A stretch of DNA of 64,000 bases. It comes from Paraburkholderia ribeironis. GTDB lineage: Bacteria > Pseudomonadota > Gammaproteobacteria > Burkholderiales > Burkholderiaceae. Where the stretch lies: the NCBI RefSeq assembly GCF_900019265.1, contig NZ_CYGX02000045.1:364-64363 (forward strand). Direction: 5' to 3'. Positions within the stretch are counted from its first letter, which is position 1. Each line of letters opens with the position of its first letter. Shown here piece after piece: positions 7,903-16,849 of this stretch. The notes under the pieces were generated by a model. The model saw only the letters and a program-made list of their open reading frames with translations. It did not search any database and was not told where the DNA came from. The position numbers were made by a program, and so were the translations under genes.

Positions 7903-9255
7903 CTAGCCACGTACAAACCACGTTCGCTTAGCCGAAGTGAGCATGCTCCGATACACAAGCCATGACACGACAAAGCTCGCTGGCGCGGAGAACGACTGCA
8001 CCGGTCCCGGCACATTCATCAATACAAGGCCGGCGAACGCACCGGCAAACCATGCGGTCAGTCCGCCTGGATTGAAGGCAGGCACATGCGAATCGCGGCA
8101 TTCGATTTCGCCGCCGATCAATTCGTCGTAGCGTGCTGAAAGGATGTGAGCGAGCGCCACACCGACCCAGGCGACCACGAAGATTCCCTGATACGCCAGG
8201 GCCTGCAGAATTTTCGAGAATACGTCGGCCATCATCAAAGCATAAACAACGGCGCCGACGACAAGTACCCACGCGAATTTCGGCGCGCGAAGGCCCGCCA
8301 CTTTCTGAAAGAAAGCCTGCATGTTAATGGCCGCGAGATAGTAGTTCGCGGTGTTGATGCGCGACTGCGTGACCCACACGAACAGCAGGCCCCAGATCCC
8401 CATCAGCTTGAGCAGCGCAAGTACCACGGATACTTCCGAGAGCGTGCCGAGGCCAGGAATCGTGCTGACCAGATAGATACCGACCGCTCCGTTCAGCAGA
8501 AACGTGATCAGATAGAACGGCATGCCAAAGTTGAAGCGGCCGTGGTAACCCGCGTCCTCCTTTCGACCAAAGCGGGCGTAGTCGAAGGTGAACATCATCA
8601 GCACCCAGACGCCCATGTAATAGACAAAACAACTCCACCAGCCGTTGGCCGGTGTGCTGTCTTTCGGGCCGAAGTCGAGCCACGCTGCGTTGTAGCCGTA
8701 TTCATGTGTAGCAAGCACGACGGCAGCGACCAGTCCGAGCAGATAGAAAGGCAACAGCACGCCGTTGAACTTGTCGAGCCAGTGCTGCACACTGCCGAAC
8801 ACGAGCGGCACGCTGTAGCAAACGACGATCAGCGCCGCCCATCGGTAGTCGAGCGCAGGAAACAGGCTATGCGCCGCAACGGCGATCACGGATCCTTCGA
8901 ATACCGCGTAATAGACTGCGGTCGCGAAGAAGATCAATGTGGCGAGCGCGGCGCCTGCGCTGCCGAACAACACCCGCGAAAACAGCGCGACGGACAGGCC
9001 GGTGCGAATCGCATAGCGGCTGATAATGGAATTGACAATACCGTACGACACCACCGAGAGCGCCATTCCGATCAATGCGTTTCGCGCACCGTAATTGAGT
9101 GCGAGCGTTGCGCCGACGACAATGTAGAACACCGCGCTGCAAACCGCCCACCAGGCCATTGTGAGGGAAAACGCCGGCATGCGTGCGTTCTCAGGTATGG
9201 CAACGGTTGATAGATCGAGATCGCTTTCGGCTGATTCCTGTGTCAGATTGGCCAT
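7903..9255 (-). CDS. NCS1-family permease (purine/cytosine/hydantoin type)
   Basis: 450 residues from the ATG at 9255, chosen because GAGGAG lies 8 bases upstream; the open frame runs further without a ribosome site. About 12 membrane segments begin at FSLTMAWWAVCSAVFYIVVGATLAL, with the family's early SRYAIRTGLSVALFSRVLFG segment and the tail VVSWLVYRSM. NCS1 carriers bring in cytosine, allantoin, hydantoins and similar cyclic amides with Na+ or H+. As the last gene of the pxp operon it may import 5-oxoproline or a related cyclic amide; that substrate is inferred only from context. Confidence 0.85.
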   Translation of the reverse strand: MANLTQESAESDLDLSTVAIPENARMPAFSLTMAWWAVCSAVFYIVVGATLALNYGARNALIGMALSVVSYGIVNSIISRYAIRTGLSVALFSRVLFGSAGAALATLIFFATAVYYAVFEGSVIAVAAHSLFPALDYRWAALIVVCYSVPLVFGSVQHWLDKFNGVLLPFYLLGLVAAVVLATHEYGYNAAWLDFGPKDSTPANGWWSCFVYYMGVWVLMMFTFDYARFGRKEDAGYHGRFNFGMPFYLITFLLNGAVGIYLVSTIPGLGTLSEVSVVLALLKLMGIWGLLFVWVTQSRINTANYYLAAINMQAFFQKVAGLRAPKFAWVLVVGAVVYALMMADVFSKILQALAYQGIFVVAWVGVALAHILSARYDELIGGEIECRDSHVPAFNPGGLTAWFAGAFAGLVLMNVPGPVQSFSAPASFVVSWLVYRSMLTSAKRTWFVRG

Positions 9256-9484
9256 GATCGTACTCCTCAATAAATCTGCAGGTTTGGGAATGACGCCGTG
9301 ATAGCGACCATGCTCGGTGCCGTGGCGACATGTAAAAGAAAGACCACAAGTACGGCGCAAAATGGGCGAACGCACGCGCCCGCGTGCGGCGCGCGGCGCT
9401 GCACGATCGGATTCCCGAAAATTCAATTAGCGACCAAGGGGCCGGCGCATGATCCAGCCGGCCCGTGAATGCGCTGCTTGCGCG

Positions 9485-10480
9485 CTAGCGCAGCAGTACT
9501 TCGCGCAACCGTGCGAGCCGCAGTTGAGCATCGCGACGGGCAGCAAGCGCCTGCGTCATGGTGACGGGCAGGAAGTGCGCCTGATGGTTCGGTTGCATTT
9601 GCCCGATCAGATCCATGTCGGCGCTGATGACCGTGCCGATAGTGGCGTAGCCGCCACCGGACACTGCATCACGATGCAGGATGATCGGTTCGAGCCCGGC
9701 TGGGACCTGGATCGAGCCAATCGGATAGCAGGCGTCGACTATGTTCGAAGGATCGGAGCCGGCGCCGAACGGCTGCTCGCGCTCGCGAAACTTGAGCGGT
9801 CTGCCTTGCCTGTAGCGATAACCAATGCGGTCTGCCTCAGGGGCGACCGTCCACGTGTCCTCGAAAAACGTGATGGCTGACTCATCTGTCAGGCAGTGAT
9901 GGTAGAGGCCAGGCAGCACGCGCAATTCGACTTCGCGAGCGAGCGGTGTACGCAGCCTCTCGGGCAATTCCGTGCCTTCACGAGCGGGTCCTCGGGCGCG
10001 CCCGATGCCGAGCCGGTCGCCCTTTTGCAGGCGCCGCCCTTCATGTCCGCCGAAAGCGCCGAGCGTGTAAGTGGAGCGGCTCCCGAGCACCATCGGCACG
10101 TCAATACCGCCTGTCACCGCGAGACAAGCTCGCGCACCGCCTTTTACGTAATCGAACGTCAGCATGCTGCCTGACTTGATTCGCAGGGCGACATTGCATG
10201 CCTGTGGCACGCCGTCGATTTTGGGCTGCATTTCAGCGCCCGTTACGGCAATCAGCGTGTCCACATGAAACAGAAGTTGAGGGCCGAGCAGGGTGCATTC
10301 GAGTGCGGCCGCACTTTCGGGGTTGCCAACCAATAGATTGGCCGCGCGCAATGCGTACTGATCCAGCGCACCGGAAGGTGGGATGCCGACATGGTAATAC
10401 CCCTGCCGGCCGGTATCCTGCACCGATGTTGCCAGTCCGGGCTTGACGACCTCGATGGCGTGGAGCGGGTTAGTCGGCAT
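9485..10480 (-). CDS. pxpC: 5-oxoprolinase subunit C (biotin-dependent carboxyltransferase family)
   Basis: 331 residues, the usual PxpC/KipA length. It opens with IEVVKPGLATSVQDTGRQGY and GIPPSGALDQYALRAANLLVGN, the family signature (GxxTxxQDxGRxGYxxxGxPxSGAxD). Later motifs are TGGIDVPMVLGSRSTYTLGAFGG and RDAVSGGGYATIGTVISADMDLIGQM. PxpC pairs with PxpB, and with PxpA forms the ATP-dependent 5-oxoprolinase that opens pyroglutamate to glutamate. The start overlaps the end of pxpB by 11 bp, so the two are probably made in equal amounts. The fold also matches the carboxyltransferase half of urea carboxylase, relevant given the neighbouring biotin genes. Confidence 0.93.
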   Translation of the reverse strand: MPTNPLHAIEVVKPGLATSVQDTGRQGYYHVGIPPSGALDQYALRAANLLVGNPESAAALECTLLGPQLLFHVDTLIAVTGAEMQPKIDGVPQACNVALRIKSGSMLTFDYVKGGARACLAVTGGIDVPMVLGSRSTYTLGAFGGHEGRRLQKGDRLGIGRARGPAREGTELPERLRTPLAREVELRVLPGLYHHCLTDESAITFFEDTWTVAPEADRIGYRYRQGRPLKFREREQPFGAGSDPSNIVDACYPIGSIQVPAGLEPIILHRDAVSGGGYATIGTVISADMDLIGQMQPNHQAHFLPVTMTQALAARRDAQLRLARLREVLLR

Positions 10481-11348
10481 TGAGCACCTCGATCAACGAG
10501 CGGTTGTAGGCCTCGGGGTCGCGCATAAATGCTCCGAGCGAGAAATTCACATCGCGCACACGCAATGAAAAAGTCCCTGCATCGACAGCAGCTACGGCTT
10601 TGTCGTACGTGTCCCGATCGATTGGCTTGAACTTGACGATGTCGCCAGGGCGGAAGAACACCATGAAATCGCGCAGGTAGTCCAGACGCTGTGCCGGATC
10701 GAAAATCGGTGCGGGCGTCACGCCGAACATCTGATAGCCCCCCGCGCCACGCACTGAGTAGATGCAGCCGAAACAACCCCCGTGGCCGACTGTCAGCCTG
10801 GGCGTATCGGTGCGAGGCCGCAGATATTTCGGCACCTGCAACTGACGGGCGCGTTCGACCATCTGGAACATGAACGGCAAGCCGGCTACGAAGCCCACCA
10901 TGGAGACAAACCACGGGGAGTCGGAGTGCGCCGCGATGAAGTCTTCGATATCTTTCTTCCCATTGATCCGTGCCGCGTATTCGAGGTCGGTTGAAGCCGG
11001 GTCCTGATGGCGCTCACGAAAACGCATCAGTGTCTCGTGCGTCCACGGATCGTTGTAGAGTACGGGCACTTCGACGATGCGGGTCGCGATGTCCAGTTCC
11101 GTCGCATCGGCGACCTCGACCTCGATCTGCCTGAGCAACGCGAGGAGCGTGTCCGGCTCGATCACGTCCGGATCGTAGCGAACCTGGTAAGACGCGTTAG
11201 AGGGGCAGATTTCGGTCACGCCGTCCACCTTGCGGCGCTGCAGTTCGCGTGTGATCGCGGTACCCTTGAAGAATGCTTCGAGCGACATGTCTTCGCTGAT
11301 CTCCACGAAGATGAACTCATCGCCCCCGAATGTGTATCGGATCGTCAT
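10470..11348 (-). CDS. pxpB: 5-oxoprolinase subunit B / allophanate hydrolase subunit 1 family
   Basis: 292 residues from the ATG at 11348, which overlaps the stop of the biotin carboxylase gene (ATGA). The carboxyltransferase subunit-1 signature is seen in FVAGLPFMFQM, LRPRTDTPRLTVGHGGCFGC and IYSVRGAGGYQMFGVTPAPIF. The protein is about 70 residues longer than classical PxpB (KipI). The extra sequence is at the front (EDMSLEAFFKGTAITREL) and in an inserted block around RFRERHQDPASTDLEYAARI, so it resembles the urea-carboxylase-type subunit. It probably binds PxpC to form the amidolyase or carboxyltransferase half of the enzyme. Confidence 0.88.
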   Translation of the reverse strand: MTIRYTFGGDEFIFVEISEDMSLEAFFKGTAITRELQRRKVDGVTEICPSNASYQVRYDPDVIEPDTLLALLRQIEVEVADATELDIATRIVEVPVLYNDPWTHETLMRFRERHQDPASTDLEYAARINGKKDIEDFIAAHSDSPWFVSMVGFVAGLPFMFQMVERARQLQVPKYLRPRTDTPRLTVGHGGCFGCIYSVRGAGGYQMFGVTPAPIFDPAQRLDYLRDFMVFFRPGDIVKFKPIDRDTYDKAVAAVDAGTFSLRVRDVNFSLGAFMRDPEAYNRSLIEVLNAD

Positions 11349-12787
11349 GCCGCCTCCTCGTTCCCGGCTGTGGCTGCCACCCGTTTGGCACGCCAGTCTG
11401 TCATCCATGCTTCCAGATAGTTGGTGTGATAACGGCCGGCGCGAATTTCGTCGTCTTCAAGCAGTGCGCGGTGCAGGGTCGCGGTGGTCTTGATGCCCCC
11501 GATGCGAAGTTCGTTCAACGCCCGCTTGAGCCGTGCGAGCGCGGCAGGCCGGCTTTCGTCAAAGACAATCAGCTTGGCGAGTAGCGAATCGTAGAATGGT
11601 GGTACGGCGTAACCTTGGTAAAGCATCGAATCGATGCGCACGCCTGGGCCTGCCGGCCAGACCAGTTCGTCGACGCGGCCGGGGTTCGGACGAAAGTCCT
11701 GTTCGGGATCTTCCGCGTTGATTCGGCATTCGAGCGCGGCGCCGCGCGCCACGATATCGCTCTGGCTGAAACGCAATGGTTCGCCGTCCGCGATACGCAG
11801 CGTTTCGCGCACCAGATCGATTCCGGTGATGGCCTCGGTCACCGGATGCTCGACCTGGATGCGTGTATTCATTTCAATGAAGTAGAACTTGTCGCGCGTT
11901 TCGTCGAACAGGTATTCCAGCGTTCCGGCACTGCGATAACCCACCTGCTTTGCAAGCCGCGTCGCGGACGCGCACAACGCCTTGCGCAGTGCCGGCGTGA
12001 GCGAGGGCGACGGCGCCTCTTCCAGAATTTTCTGGCGGCGCCGCTGCAGTGAGCACTCGCGTTCGAACAGATGGACAACGTCGTTACCGTCGCCTAGCAC
12101 CTGCACTTCGATATGCCGGGCGCGCGCAATGAATCGTTCGAGATATACCCCATCGTTGCCAAACGCTGCATGCGCCTCGCGTTGCGCAAGGGGCAATTCA
12201 GCATCGAGTTGCGCAGCGTCGTGCGCTACCCGGATGCCGCGTCCACCGCCACCGGCTGCCGCTTTGATCATCACCGGGTAGCCAATTCTCGCGGCGATCT
12301 CGCGTGCTTCGTCGAGCGACAGGACGACACCGTTGCTGCCCGGGACCGTCGGTACGTCGGCACGCTGCGCAGTTTCTCGCGCCTTCGCCTTGTCGCCCAT
12401 GGTTGCAATGATGCTCGACGACGGGCCAACAAGGATCATCCCGGCGTTCTCGACCTGCGCTGCGAATGCTGCGTTTTCGGAGAGGAAACCGTATCCCGGA
12501 TGAACGGCATCCGCCCCGCACTGCTGTGCGGCAGCGAGAATCGCCGCCGGGTTCAGGTAGCTTTTCGCCGCGTGCGCAGAGCCGATGTGAATGGCCTCAT
12601 CGGCCATGCGCGCGGCCAGGCTGTCGCGATCGGCATCGCTGACCACCGCGACCGCCCGCATACCCAGTTCGTGCGCCGCGCGGATGACGCGCACCGCGAT
12701 CTCGCCGCGATTGGCAACCAGCACCGTGCGGATTCGCTTCGGCTGATAGAACATGCCAACCGAGCCGCCCGTGTTCGACGTGTTCAT
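11345..12787 (-). CDS. accC: Biotin carboxylase subunit (AccC-like)
   Basis: 480 residues. It begins FYQPKRIRTVLVANRGEIAVRVIRAA, the standard biotin-carboxylase N-domain. The ATP-grasp Gly loop follows (VMIKAAAGGGGRGIRVAHD), then HIEVQVLGDG, ERECSLQRRRQKILEEAPSP and FIEMNTRIQVEHPVTEAITG with the catalytic Glu/Asn/Arg set. The ATG at 12787 is used; a GTG at 12796 overlapping the upstream stop and a Met at 12754 are alternatives. It is placed directly after a biotin carrier gene and before pxpB/pxpC. It is therefore more likely to serve a dedicated carboxylase of the pxp operon than housekeeping fatty-acid synthesis. Confidence 0.92.
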   Translation of the reverse strand: MNTSNTGGSVGMFYQPKRIRTVLVANRGEIAVRVIRAAHELGMRAVAVVSDADRDSLAARMADEAIHIGSAHAAKSYLNPAAILAAAQQCGADAVHPGYGFLSENAAFAAQVENAGMILVGPSSSIIATMGDKAKARETAQRADVPTVPGSNGVVLSLDEAREIAARIGYPVMIKAAAGGGGRGIRVAHDAAQLDAELPLAQREAHAAFGNDGVYLERFIARARHIEVQVLGDGNDVVHLFERECSLQRRRQKILEEAPSPSLTPALRKALCASATRLAKQVGYRSAGTLEYLFDETRDKFYFIEMNTRIQVEHPVTEAITGIDLVRETLRIADGEPLRFSQSDIVARGAALECRINAEDPEQDFRPNPGRVDELVWPAGPGVRIDSMLYQGYAVPPFYDSLLAKLIVFDESRPAALARLKRALNELRIGGIKTTATLHRALLEDDEIRAGRYHTNYLEAWMTDWRAKRVAATAGNEEAA

Positions 12788-12792
12788 CGTAT

Positions 12793-13035
12793 TCACCCTT
12801 CGATCCGCATCAAGACCTGTCCTGCATCGACCGGCTCGCCGTCGTCGACAAGAATTTGGGCGATGCGGCCTGCCACGCTTGTTTCGACATCGTTGAACTG
12901 CTTCATCACCTCGACGAGCCCAATCACCGCGCCGCTTTCGACGGATACGCCAGCTTCGACGTATGGCGCGGCTTCCGGCGACGCGCGCCGATAGAAGGTG
13001 CCGGGTAGAGGGCTGACGATATCGTGTAGTGCCAT
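12793..13035 (-). CDS. accB: Biotin carboxyl carrier protein, short form (AccB-like)
   Basis: 80 residues from the ATG at 13035 (GAGGAG upstream), just the biotinyl domain with none of the Pro/Ala linker of full AccB. It starts with a family-like SPLPGTFYRRASPEAAPYVE. The biotinylation loop reads VEVMKQFNDVE, so Lys45 is the acceptor in VMK instead of the usual AMKM. The MKQF variant is common in carriers linked to pxp/acetyl-CoA-carboxylase-like clusters. The stop is 5 bases from the carboxylase ATG. Confidence 0.92.
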   Translation of the reverse strand: MALHDIVSPLPGTFYRRASPEAAPYVEAGVSVESGAVIGLVEVMKQFNDVETSVAGRIAQILVDDGEPVDAGQVLMRIEG

Positions 13036-13067
13036 GGGTATGCTCCTCAAGTTTCTTGGGGTAACTG

Positions 13068-13850
13068 CTATTCGCGGGCGACCGTGTATGAGGGGGCTGC
13101 CACACGGATATCGTGGTTTTTCAGCGCTGCGCGAGTGGCCTCGACGAGTTCGAGTGCGCCCGGCGTGTCGCTATGAATACAGACCGAGTCGAAATCGATG
13201 TCGATGTCGTCGCCGTCGACTGTGGCCACCCGTCCTTCCACGCAGGCGCGCAACACCTTCGCCGCCACCTGCGCCGGATCGAGCAGTCCGACACGCCGGG
13301 TAAAGACGATCGAACCGCTGCGATCGTAGTCGCGGTCGGCGTAAAACTCGCGGATCACCGGCTGACCGAGTTCACGCGCGATCCGGTACGTCACCGACGC
13401 TTCCATGCAATACAGCAATAGCGTCGGATCCAGAGTCTGAAGCGTCCCGATCAGCAGGCGTGACAAGTTTTCGTCTCGCGCGGCAAGCATGTATAGCGCC
13501 CCGTGCGGTTTCACATGCTGCATGCTGACGTTGTAAAGGCGGGCGAATTCGCGCAGTGCACCGAGCTGGAAAACGATGTCGTTGACGAGTGCCTGTGGCG
13601 TCTCGGCAATATTGCGGCGGCCGAAGCCCACCAGATCGCGAAATCCCGGATGCGCGCCGACACCGACACCTGCCTGTTTCGCGAGTTGCACCGTACGCGC
13701 CATGATGTTTGGATCGCCTGCGTGAAACCCCGTCGCGATGTTGGCCGAACTGATGAGAGGCATGATGTCCTCATCGACACCATCGCCGATTTTCCATGGA
13801 CCGAAACCTTCCCCCGTGTCGGAATTCAGGTCGACGCTGTACTTTTTCAT
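13068..13850 (-). CDS. pxpA: 5-oxoprolinase subunit A (LamB/YcsF family)
   Basis: 260 residues from the ATG at 13850 (AGGAGAG upstream). It has the YcsF signature at the start (VDLNSDTGEGFGPWKIGDG), then SSANIATGFHAGDPNIMA, VGAHPGFRDLVGFGRR, VKPHGALYM and REFYADRDYD. PxpA has a deacetylase-like barrel and is the part of PxpABC that handles the 5-oxoproline ring in pyroglutamate recycling. First gene of the minus-strand operon; the divergent LysR gene is the obvious candidate regulator. Confidence 0.94.
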   Translation of the reverse strand: MKKYSVDLNSDTGEGFGPWKIGDGVDEDIMPLISSANIATGFHAGDPNIMARTVQLAKQAGVGVGAHPGFRDLVGFGRRNIAETPQALVNDIVFQLGALREFARLYNVSMQHVKPHGALYMLAARDENLSRLLIGTLQTLDPTLLLYCMEASVTYRIARELGQPVIREFYADRDYDRSGSIVFTRRVGLLDPAQVAAKVLRACVEGRVATVDGDDIDIDFDSVCIHSDTPGALELVEATRAALKNHDIRVAAPSYTVARE

Positions 13851-14119
13851 GCTAAATCTCTCCTGAGTCAACAGCCTGGTTAGCTTGAAAGACGCGTGCC
13901 AGACCGGTTCGGATGAACGTTATCTGCTCGCCGGCCGCCAAAATAGTTCTATTTTTATATGGCACGTTATCTGTTTTTTCGATAGTTTCAGTCGCTCCGA
14001 GGCGAGGGGAAATCAGGCGCGCAGCAGACGCGTTAAGGGTGACGGAGCCGGAGTCGTTTCTAAGTACTTGAGGGGGTAAGATATTGCGCGATGCAATATC
14101 TTTTTTTCAGGTGGACCTC
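13851..14119. other. Divergent control region pxpA / LysR gene
   Basis: The 269-bp gap between divergently read genes must hold both promoters. It has an AT-rich core near 13945-13985 and the palindrome at 14078-14102. No other gene is visible. Confidence 0.7.
14078..14102. promoter_or_regulatory. LysR-type operator palindrome
   Basis: A perfect 10-bp inverted repeat, AAGATATTGC and GCAATATCTT, is separated by GCGAT. It contains the T-N11-A spacing typical of LysR-family sites (ATTGC-N5-GCAAT). It lies 18 bases before the LysR start codon, consistent with autoregulation, and is about 230 bases from pxpA. Confidence 0.7.
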
Positions 14120-15037
14120 ATGGCCTTGACCCTCCGGCAGCTGAAATACTTCGTCGCCACGGCTGAACTCGGTCAGATTTCACAGGCGGCCATTCAACTG
14201 ACCATTTCGCAATCCGCCGTGACCAATGCTATCAAGGAGCTGGAGGACAGCCTCGGCACGCAACTATTCATGCGCACAGCTTCCGGGATGACCTTAACCA
14301 ATACCGGGCGGCGTTTCCTCAACCAGGCGTATACGATCCTTTCGTCGGTGGATGAGGCAATGCGTATTCCGAACCTCGAAAGCACGCTTACGGGCACCCT
14401 GACGCTTGCCGCGAGCTACACCGTACTCGGCTATTTTTTGCCGCATCATCTGCAGCGCCTGAACACGCTCTATCCGCGGCTCACCATCCAACTGCACGAG
14501 TTGAACCGCGAGTCGATAGAAGAGGGGTTGATCGCGGACCGATACGATATGGCCGTGCTGCTCACATCGAACGTTGCGAATCCGGAGTTGGTACTTGAAC
14601 CGGTCATTCATTCGGTGCGGCGCCTGTGGCTGTGTGCACAACACCCGTTGTTAAAGCGCGAGAACGTTACGCTTGCCGATGTCGCTGCCGAACCGTTCGT
14701 GATGTTGACCGTCGACGAAGCGGCTTTTACGGCTTTGCGCTACTGGAGCGAGACGCCGTACCGACCGAATGTGAAACTGCGCACATCGTCCGTTGAAGCG
14801 GTACGCAGCATGGTGGCAAACGGAAGCGGCGTGGCGATTCTGTCGGACATGGTGTACCGGCCGTGGTCGCTGGAGGGCAGGCGCATCGAGACCATGCAGC
14901 TACGCGATCCGGTGCCGCCGATGAGCGTGGGCCTCGCATGGCGCAGAAGTGCCGAGTTAAGTCCGGCGATGCACGCGGTACGCGAGTACTTCCGGCATAC
15001 GTTCATGGAACCTCGGGCGTTCACCGGTAATAGTTGA
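14120..15037 (+). CDS. LysR-family regulator of the pxp operon (probable)
   Basis: 305 residues from the ATG at 14120. Winged helix-turn-helix at residues 1-65: LTLRQLKYFVATAELGQISQ, AAIQLTISQSAVTNAIKELE, GTQLFMRTASGMTLTNTGRR. The effector-binding domain runs to the C-terminus (TGTLTLAASYTVLGYFLPHH...). An earlier start at 14084 would put the operator palindrome inside the gene and is less likely. Divergent placement next to pxpA suggests control by a 5-oxoproline-related metabolite; this is inference from layout. Confidence 0.88.
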   Translation: MALTLRQLKYFVATAELGQISQAAIQLTISQSAVTNAIKELEDSLGTQLFMRTASGMTLTNTGRRFLNQAYTILSSVDEAMRIPNLESTLTGTLTLAASYTVLGYFLPHHLQRLNTLYPRLTIQLHELNRESIEEGLIADRYDMAVLLTSNVANPELVLEPVIHSVRRLWLCAQHPLLKRENVTLADVAAEPFVMLTVDEAAFTALRYWSETPYRPNVKLRTSSVEAVRSMVANGSGVAILSDMVYRPWSLEGRRIETMQLRDPVPPMSVGLAWRRSAELSPAMHAVREYFRHTFMEPRAFTGNS

Positions 15038-15653
15038 AGTACGGCAGCGGTGTATATCGCCGCACAAGCCTTTTTTTGCGCGCAGACAGCCAGCAGCAAT
15101 CGTGATCGTTTCGTTGCGGTCAGGCAACGGACGATAGAGCAGTTTCTGTGACTGGCTCAAATGAGGTCGCTTATGCCGATCGTGAATGGGCACTGAGCGT
15201 GCAACCAATCGAGGCCCGCGTCGGACGGAATGCGGACCTTTGCAGCCGTTGCGCATCGATGCACGTGTCACCGGCCGTGACCACAGACAAATGTGCCGCC
15301 TCTGCCGTTGCAGAAGTTCACGCCTTCCCAGCGGAACTGACGTAGCGCGAATATCACTAGCAAGACACTCAATATAAGTAGAAGAGCCAGCCCTTTGTTC
15401 ATATTCCTCTCTGAGCACATCTGCTACCGGCATCTTGGCTCATTGCGAATGGCCGCTTTGGCGACGACCAAAGGTCTCCTTCAGGTCGCGTGCCGCCGAT
15501 TGCGCAGGCAGAGGGCGGGCAAGGTGCAGTCGTTCGACGGCATCCCTGGATTCACCACAATCGACACACGAGCGACCTGGCGTTCGCGTCACACCTGCCT
15601 GGTGTCTGGAAAGTGGCTTTGCGCAGATCTGCGTCGGACGAAACCCAATCTCA
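15038..15653. other. No gene recognised
   Basis: Several short open frames exist on both strands but none resembles a known protein or has a ribosome site. The stretch leads into the broken YciI and LysR fragments and is probably decayed sequence. Confidence 0.5.
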
Positions 15654-15808
15654 AAGACGTGCGCCGTCCGCGAAGACCTGTTTCCTGATCAACACGCGAA
15701 CGGATCGACGCAAGCCGGTGGGCCAGAACGGATCGGCCCGTACCAATCGATCGACCGCGTCCGGCGTATCCGCTTCTACCAGCCAGAGCCCGCCAGCCGA
15801 CGTATGAA
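15654..15808 (-). pseudogene. YciI-like (YCII domain) C-terminal fragment
   Basis: The minus strand reads GGLWLVEADTPDAVDRLVRA followed by DPFWPTGLRRSVRVLI, matching the second half of small YCII-domain proteins (the AxxDPF...GL..SV block). The N-terminal half with the conserved His/Asp is missing. The fragment joins directly to the LysR relic at 15809. Confidence 0.55.
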
Positions 15809-16118
15809 GAGGGGATGGCAGCACTTCCCCAGGCGCAATGGATCGATGAGGTGGCCCCCGCACGGTGGGGGCTTCGCTGCCGTGGCAGTCAACGATGCGG
15901 AGTCGCTTCTGCAATGTGTGCAAGCCGGGCTCGGCCGGTCGTTGTTGCCATGTATCGTCGCCGATCGCACGGCGGGGCTTGCGCGCGTCGACTTTGGTGG
16001 CGCAGCGCTACTCGAGCGCGAAATCTGGACGTTAGCCCATCCAGACGTGCGGCACCTCGCGCGTGTATCGGCAGTGCTGGCGTGGATCGAAGCGACGCTG
16101 GCCAACGGCGAAGTGTAG
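15809..16118 (+). pseudogene. LysR effector-domain fragment, copy 1
   Basis: It starts in one frame (MAALPQAQWIDEVAP) and continues after a shift near 15855 as AVAVNDAESLLQCVQAGLGR, SLLPCIVADRTAGLARVDFG, LEREIWTLAHPDVRHLARVS, AVLAWIEATLANGEV. This is the C-terminal half of a LysR substrate-binding domain including the proper protein end. The DNA-binding part is absent. It is nearly identical, in inverted orientation, to the relic at 16850-17165. Confidence 0.75.
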
Positions 16119-16420
16119 TCTCATGGTCTAGCGGTTGGGCTCACCAGTCAGCCGACTCAGCAAATGGGTTGCATGAGTCGCTGTTTGCCAGGCGTGTCGC
16201 AAAACCACGTTGTCTCGCGCTGGTCCGCTGATTGTCAACAATCGTGAAAGGTTTCGATGCGAATTAACAGCCAGCGTAGAATCCAGACTCAAATCTCAAC
16301 AAGGTAAGACGGTTCTCTACGCGAAACCGTACCAATCCGGCATGATCCCGGCCATCGGTAGATTGGAGTGCGAGACGCTCATTCTGTCGTGCACCGATCT
16401 TGCCGGGTACTCAAGGAGAC
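16119..16420. other. Intergenic, no gene recognised
   Basis: 302 bp between a LysR relic and the EthD-like gene. It should contain the promoter for the latter, but no clear -35/-10 pair or repeat could be picked out. Confidence 0.5.
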
Positions 16421-16735
16421 ATGACTATGGCAAAGCTCGTCGCACTATACAAGACGCCGTCAAACCCGGACGCATTTGACGCGCACTACTTCTCGAAGCA
16501 TGTGCCTCTTGCCAAAACGATATCCGGGCTTCGGCGCTATGAAGTTAGTGCCGGGCCGGTAGCGACCCCGCAAGGGGACTCCCCGTATTACCTCGCAGCG
16601 ATCCTGAGCTTTGATTCGATCGATTCCCTGCAACAGGGACTCAATTCACCCGAAGGCCGGGCGACAGCGGGCGATCTGGCCAATTTCGCCCAGGCCGGTG
16701 TCGAGCTTCTCGTATTCGACACCAAAGACGTTTAA
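16421..16735 (+). CDS. EthD-family small protein
   Basis: 104 residues; AAGGAG lies 5 bases before the ATG at 16421. The protein has the EthD/dimeric ferredoxin-like pattern: MAKLVALYKTPSNPDAFDAHYFSKHVPLAKTISGLRR(Y) with the conserved FxxHYxxxHxPLA motif, and ending VELLVFDTKDV. Members are small dimeric alpha-beta barrel proteins found with degradative oxygenases; a catalytic role is often unclear. Here it lies alone between the two inverted LysR relics, so its former neighbours may have been lost. Confidence 0.88.
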   Translation: MTMAKLVALYKTPSNPDAFDAHYFSKHVPLAKTISGLRRYEVSAGPVATPQGDSPYYLAAILSFDSIDSLQQGLNSPEGRATAGDLANFAQAGVELLVFDTKDV

Positions 16736-16849
16736 ACACGGGTCAGTGTCTTGGTTGCATACGTCAGTGTCAGCCAATACGTCTAGCACCGGATAGCCAG
16801 TCGCTATCCGGCTGGGCTCCTGCCATGCATTGCGGCGGCCGATTGCGCC

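Noticed and set aside
8146..9210. 354-codon open frame opposite the NCS1 permease
   Set aside because: High-GC antisense shadow; composition is Arg/His/Asp-rich with no recognisable domain, while the other strand encodes a clear permease.
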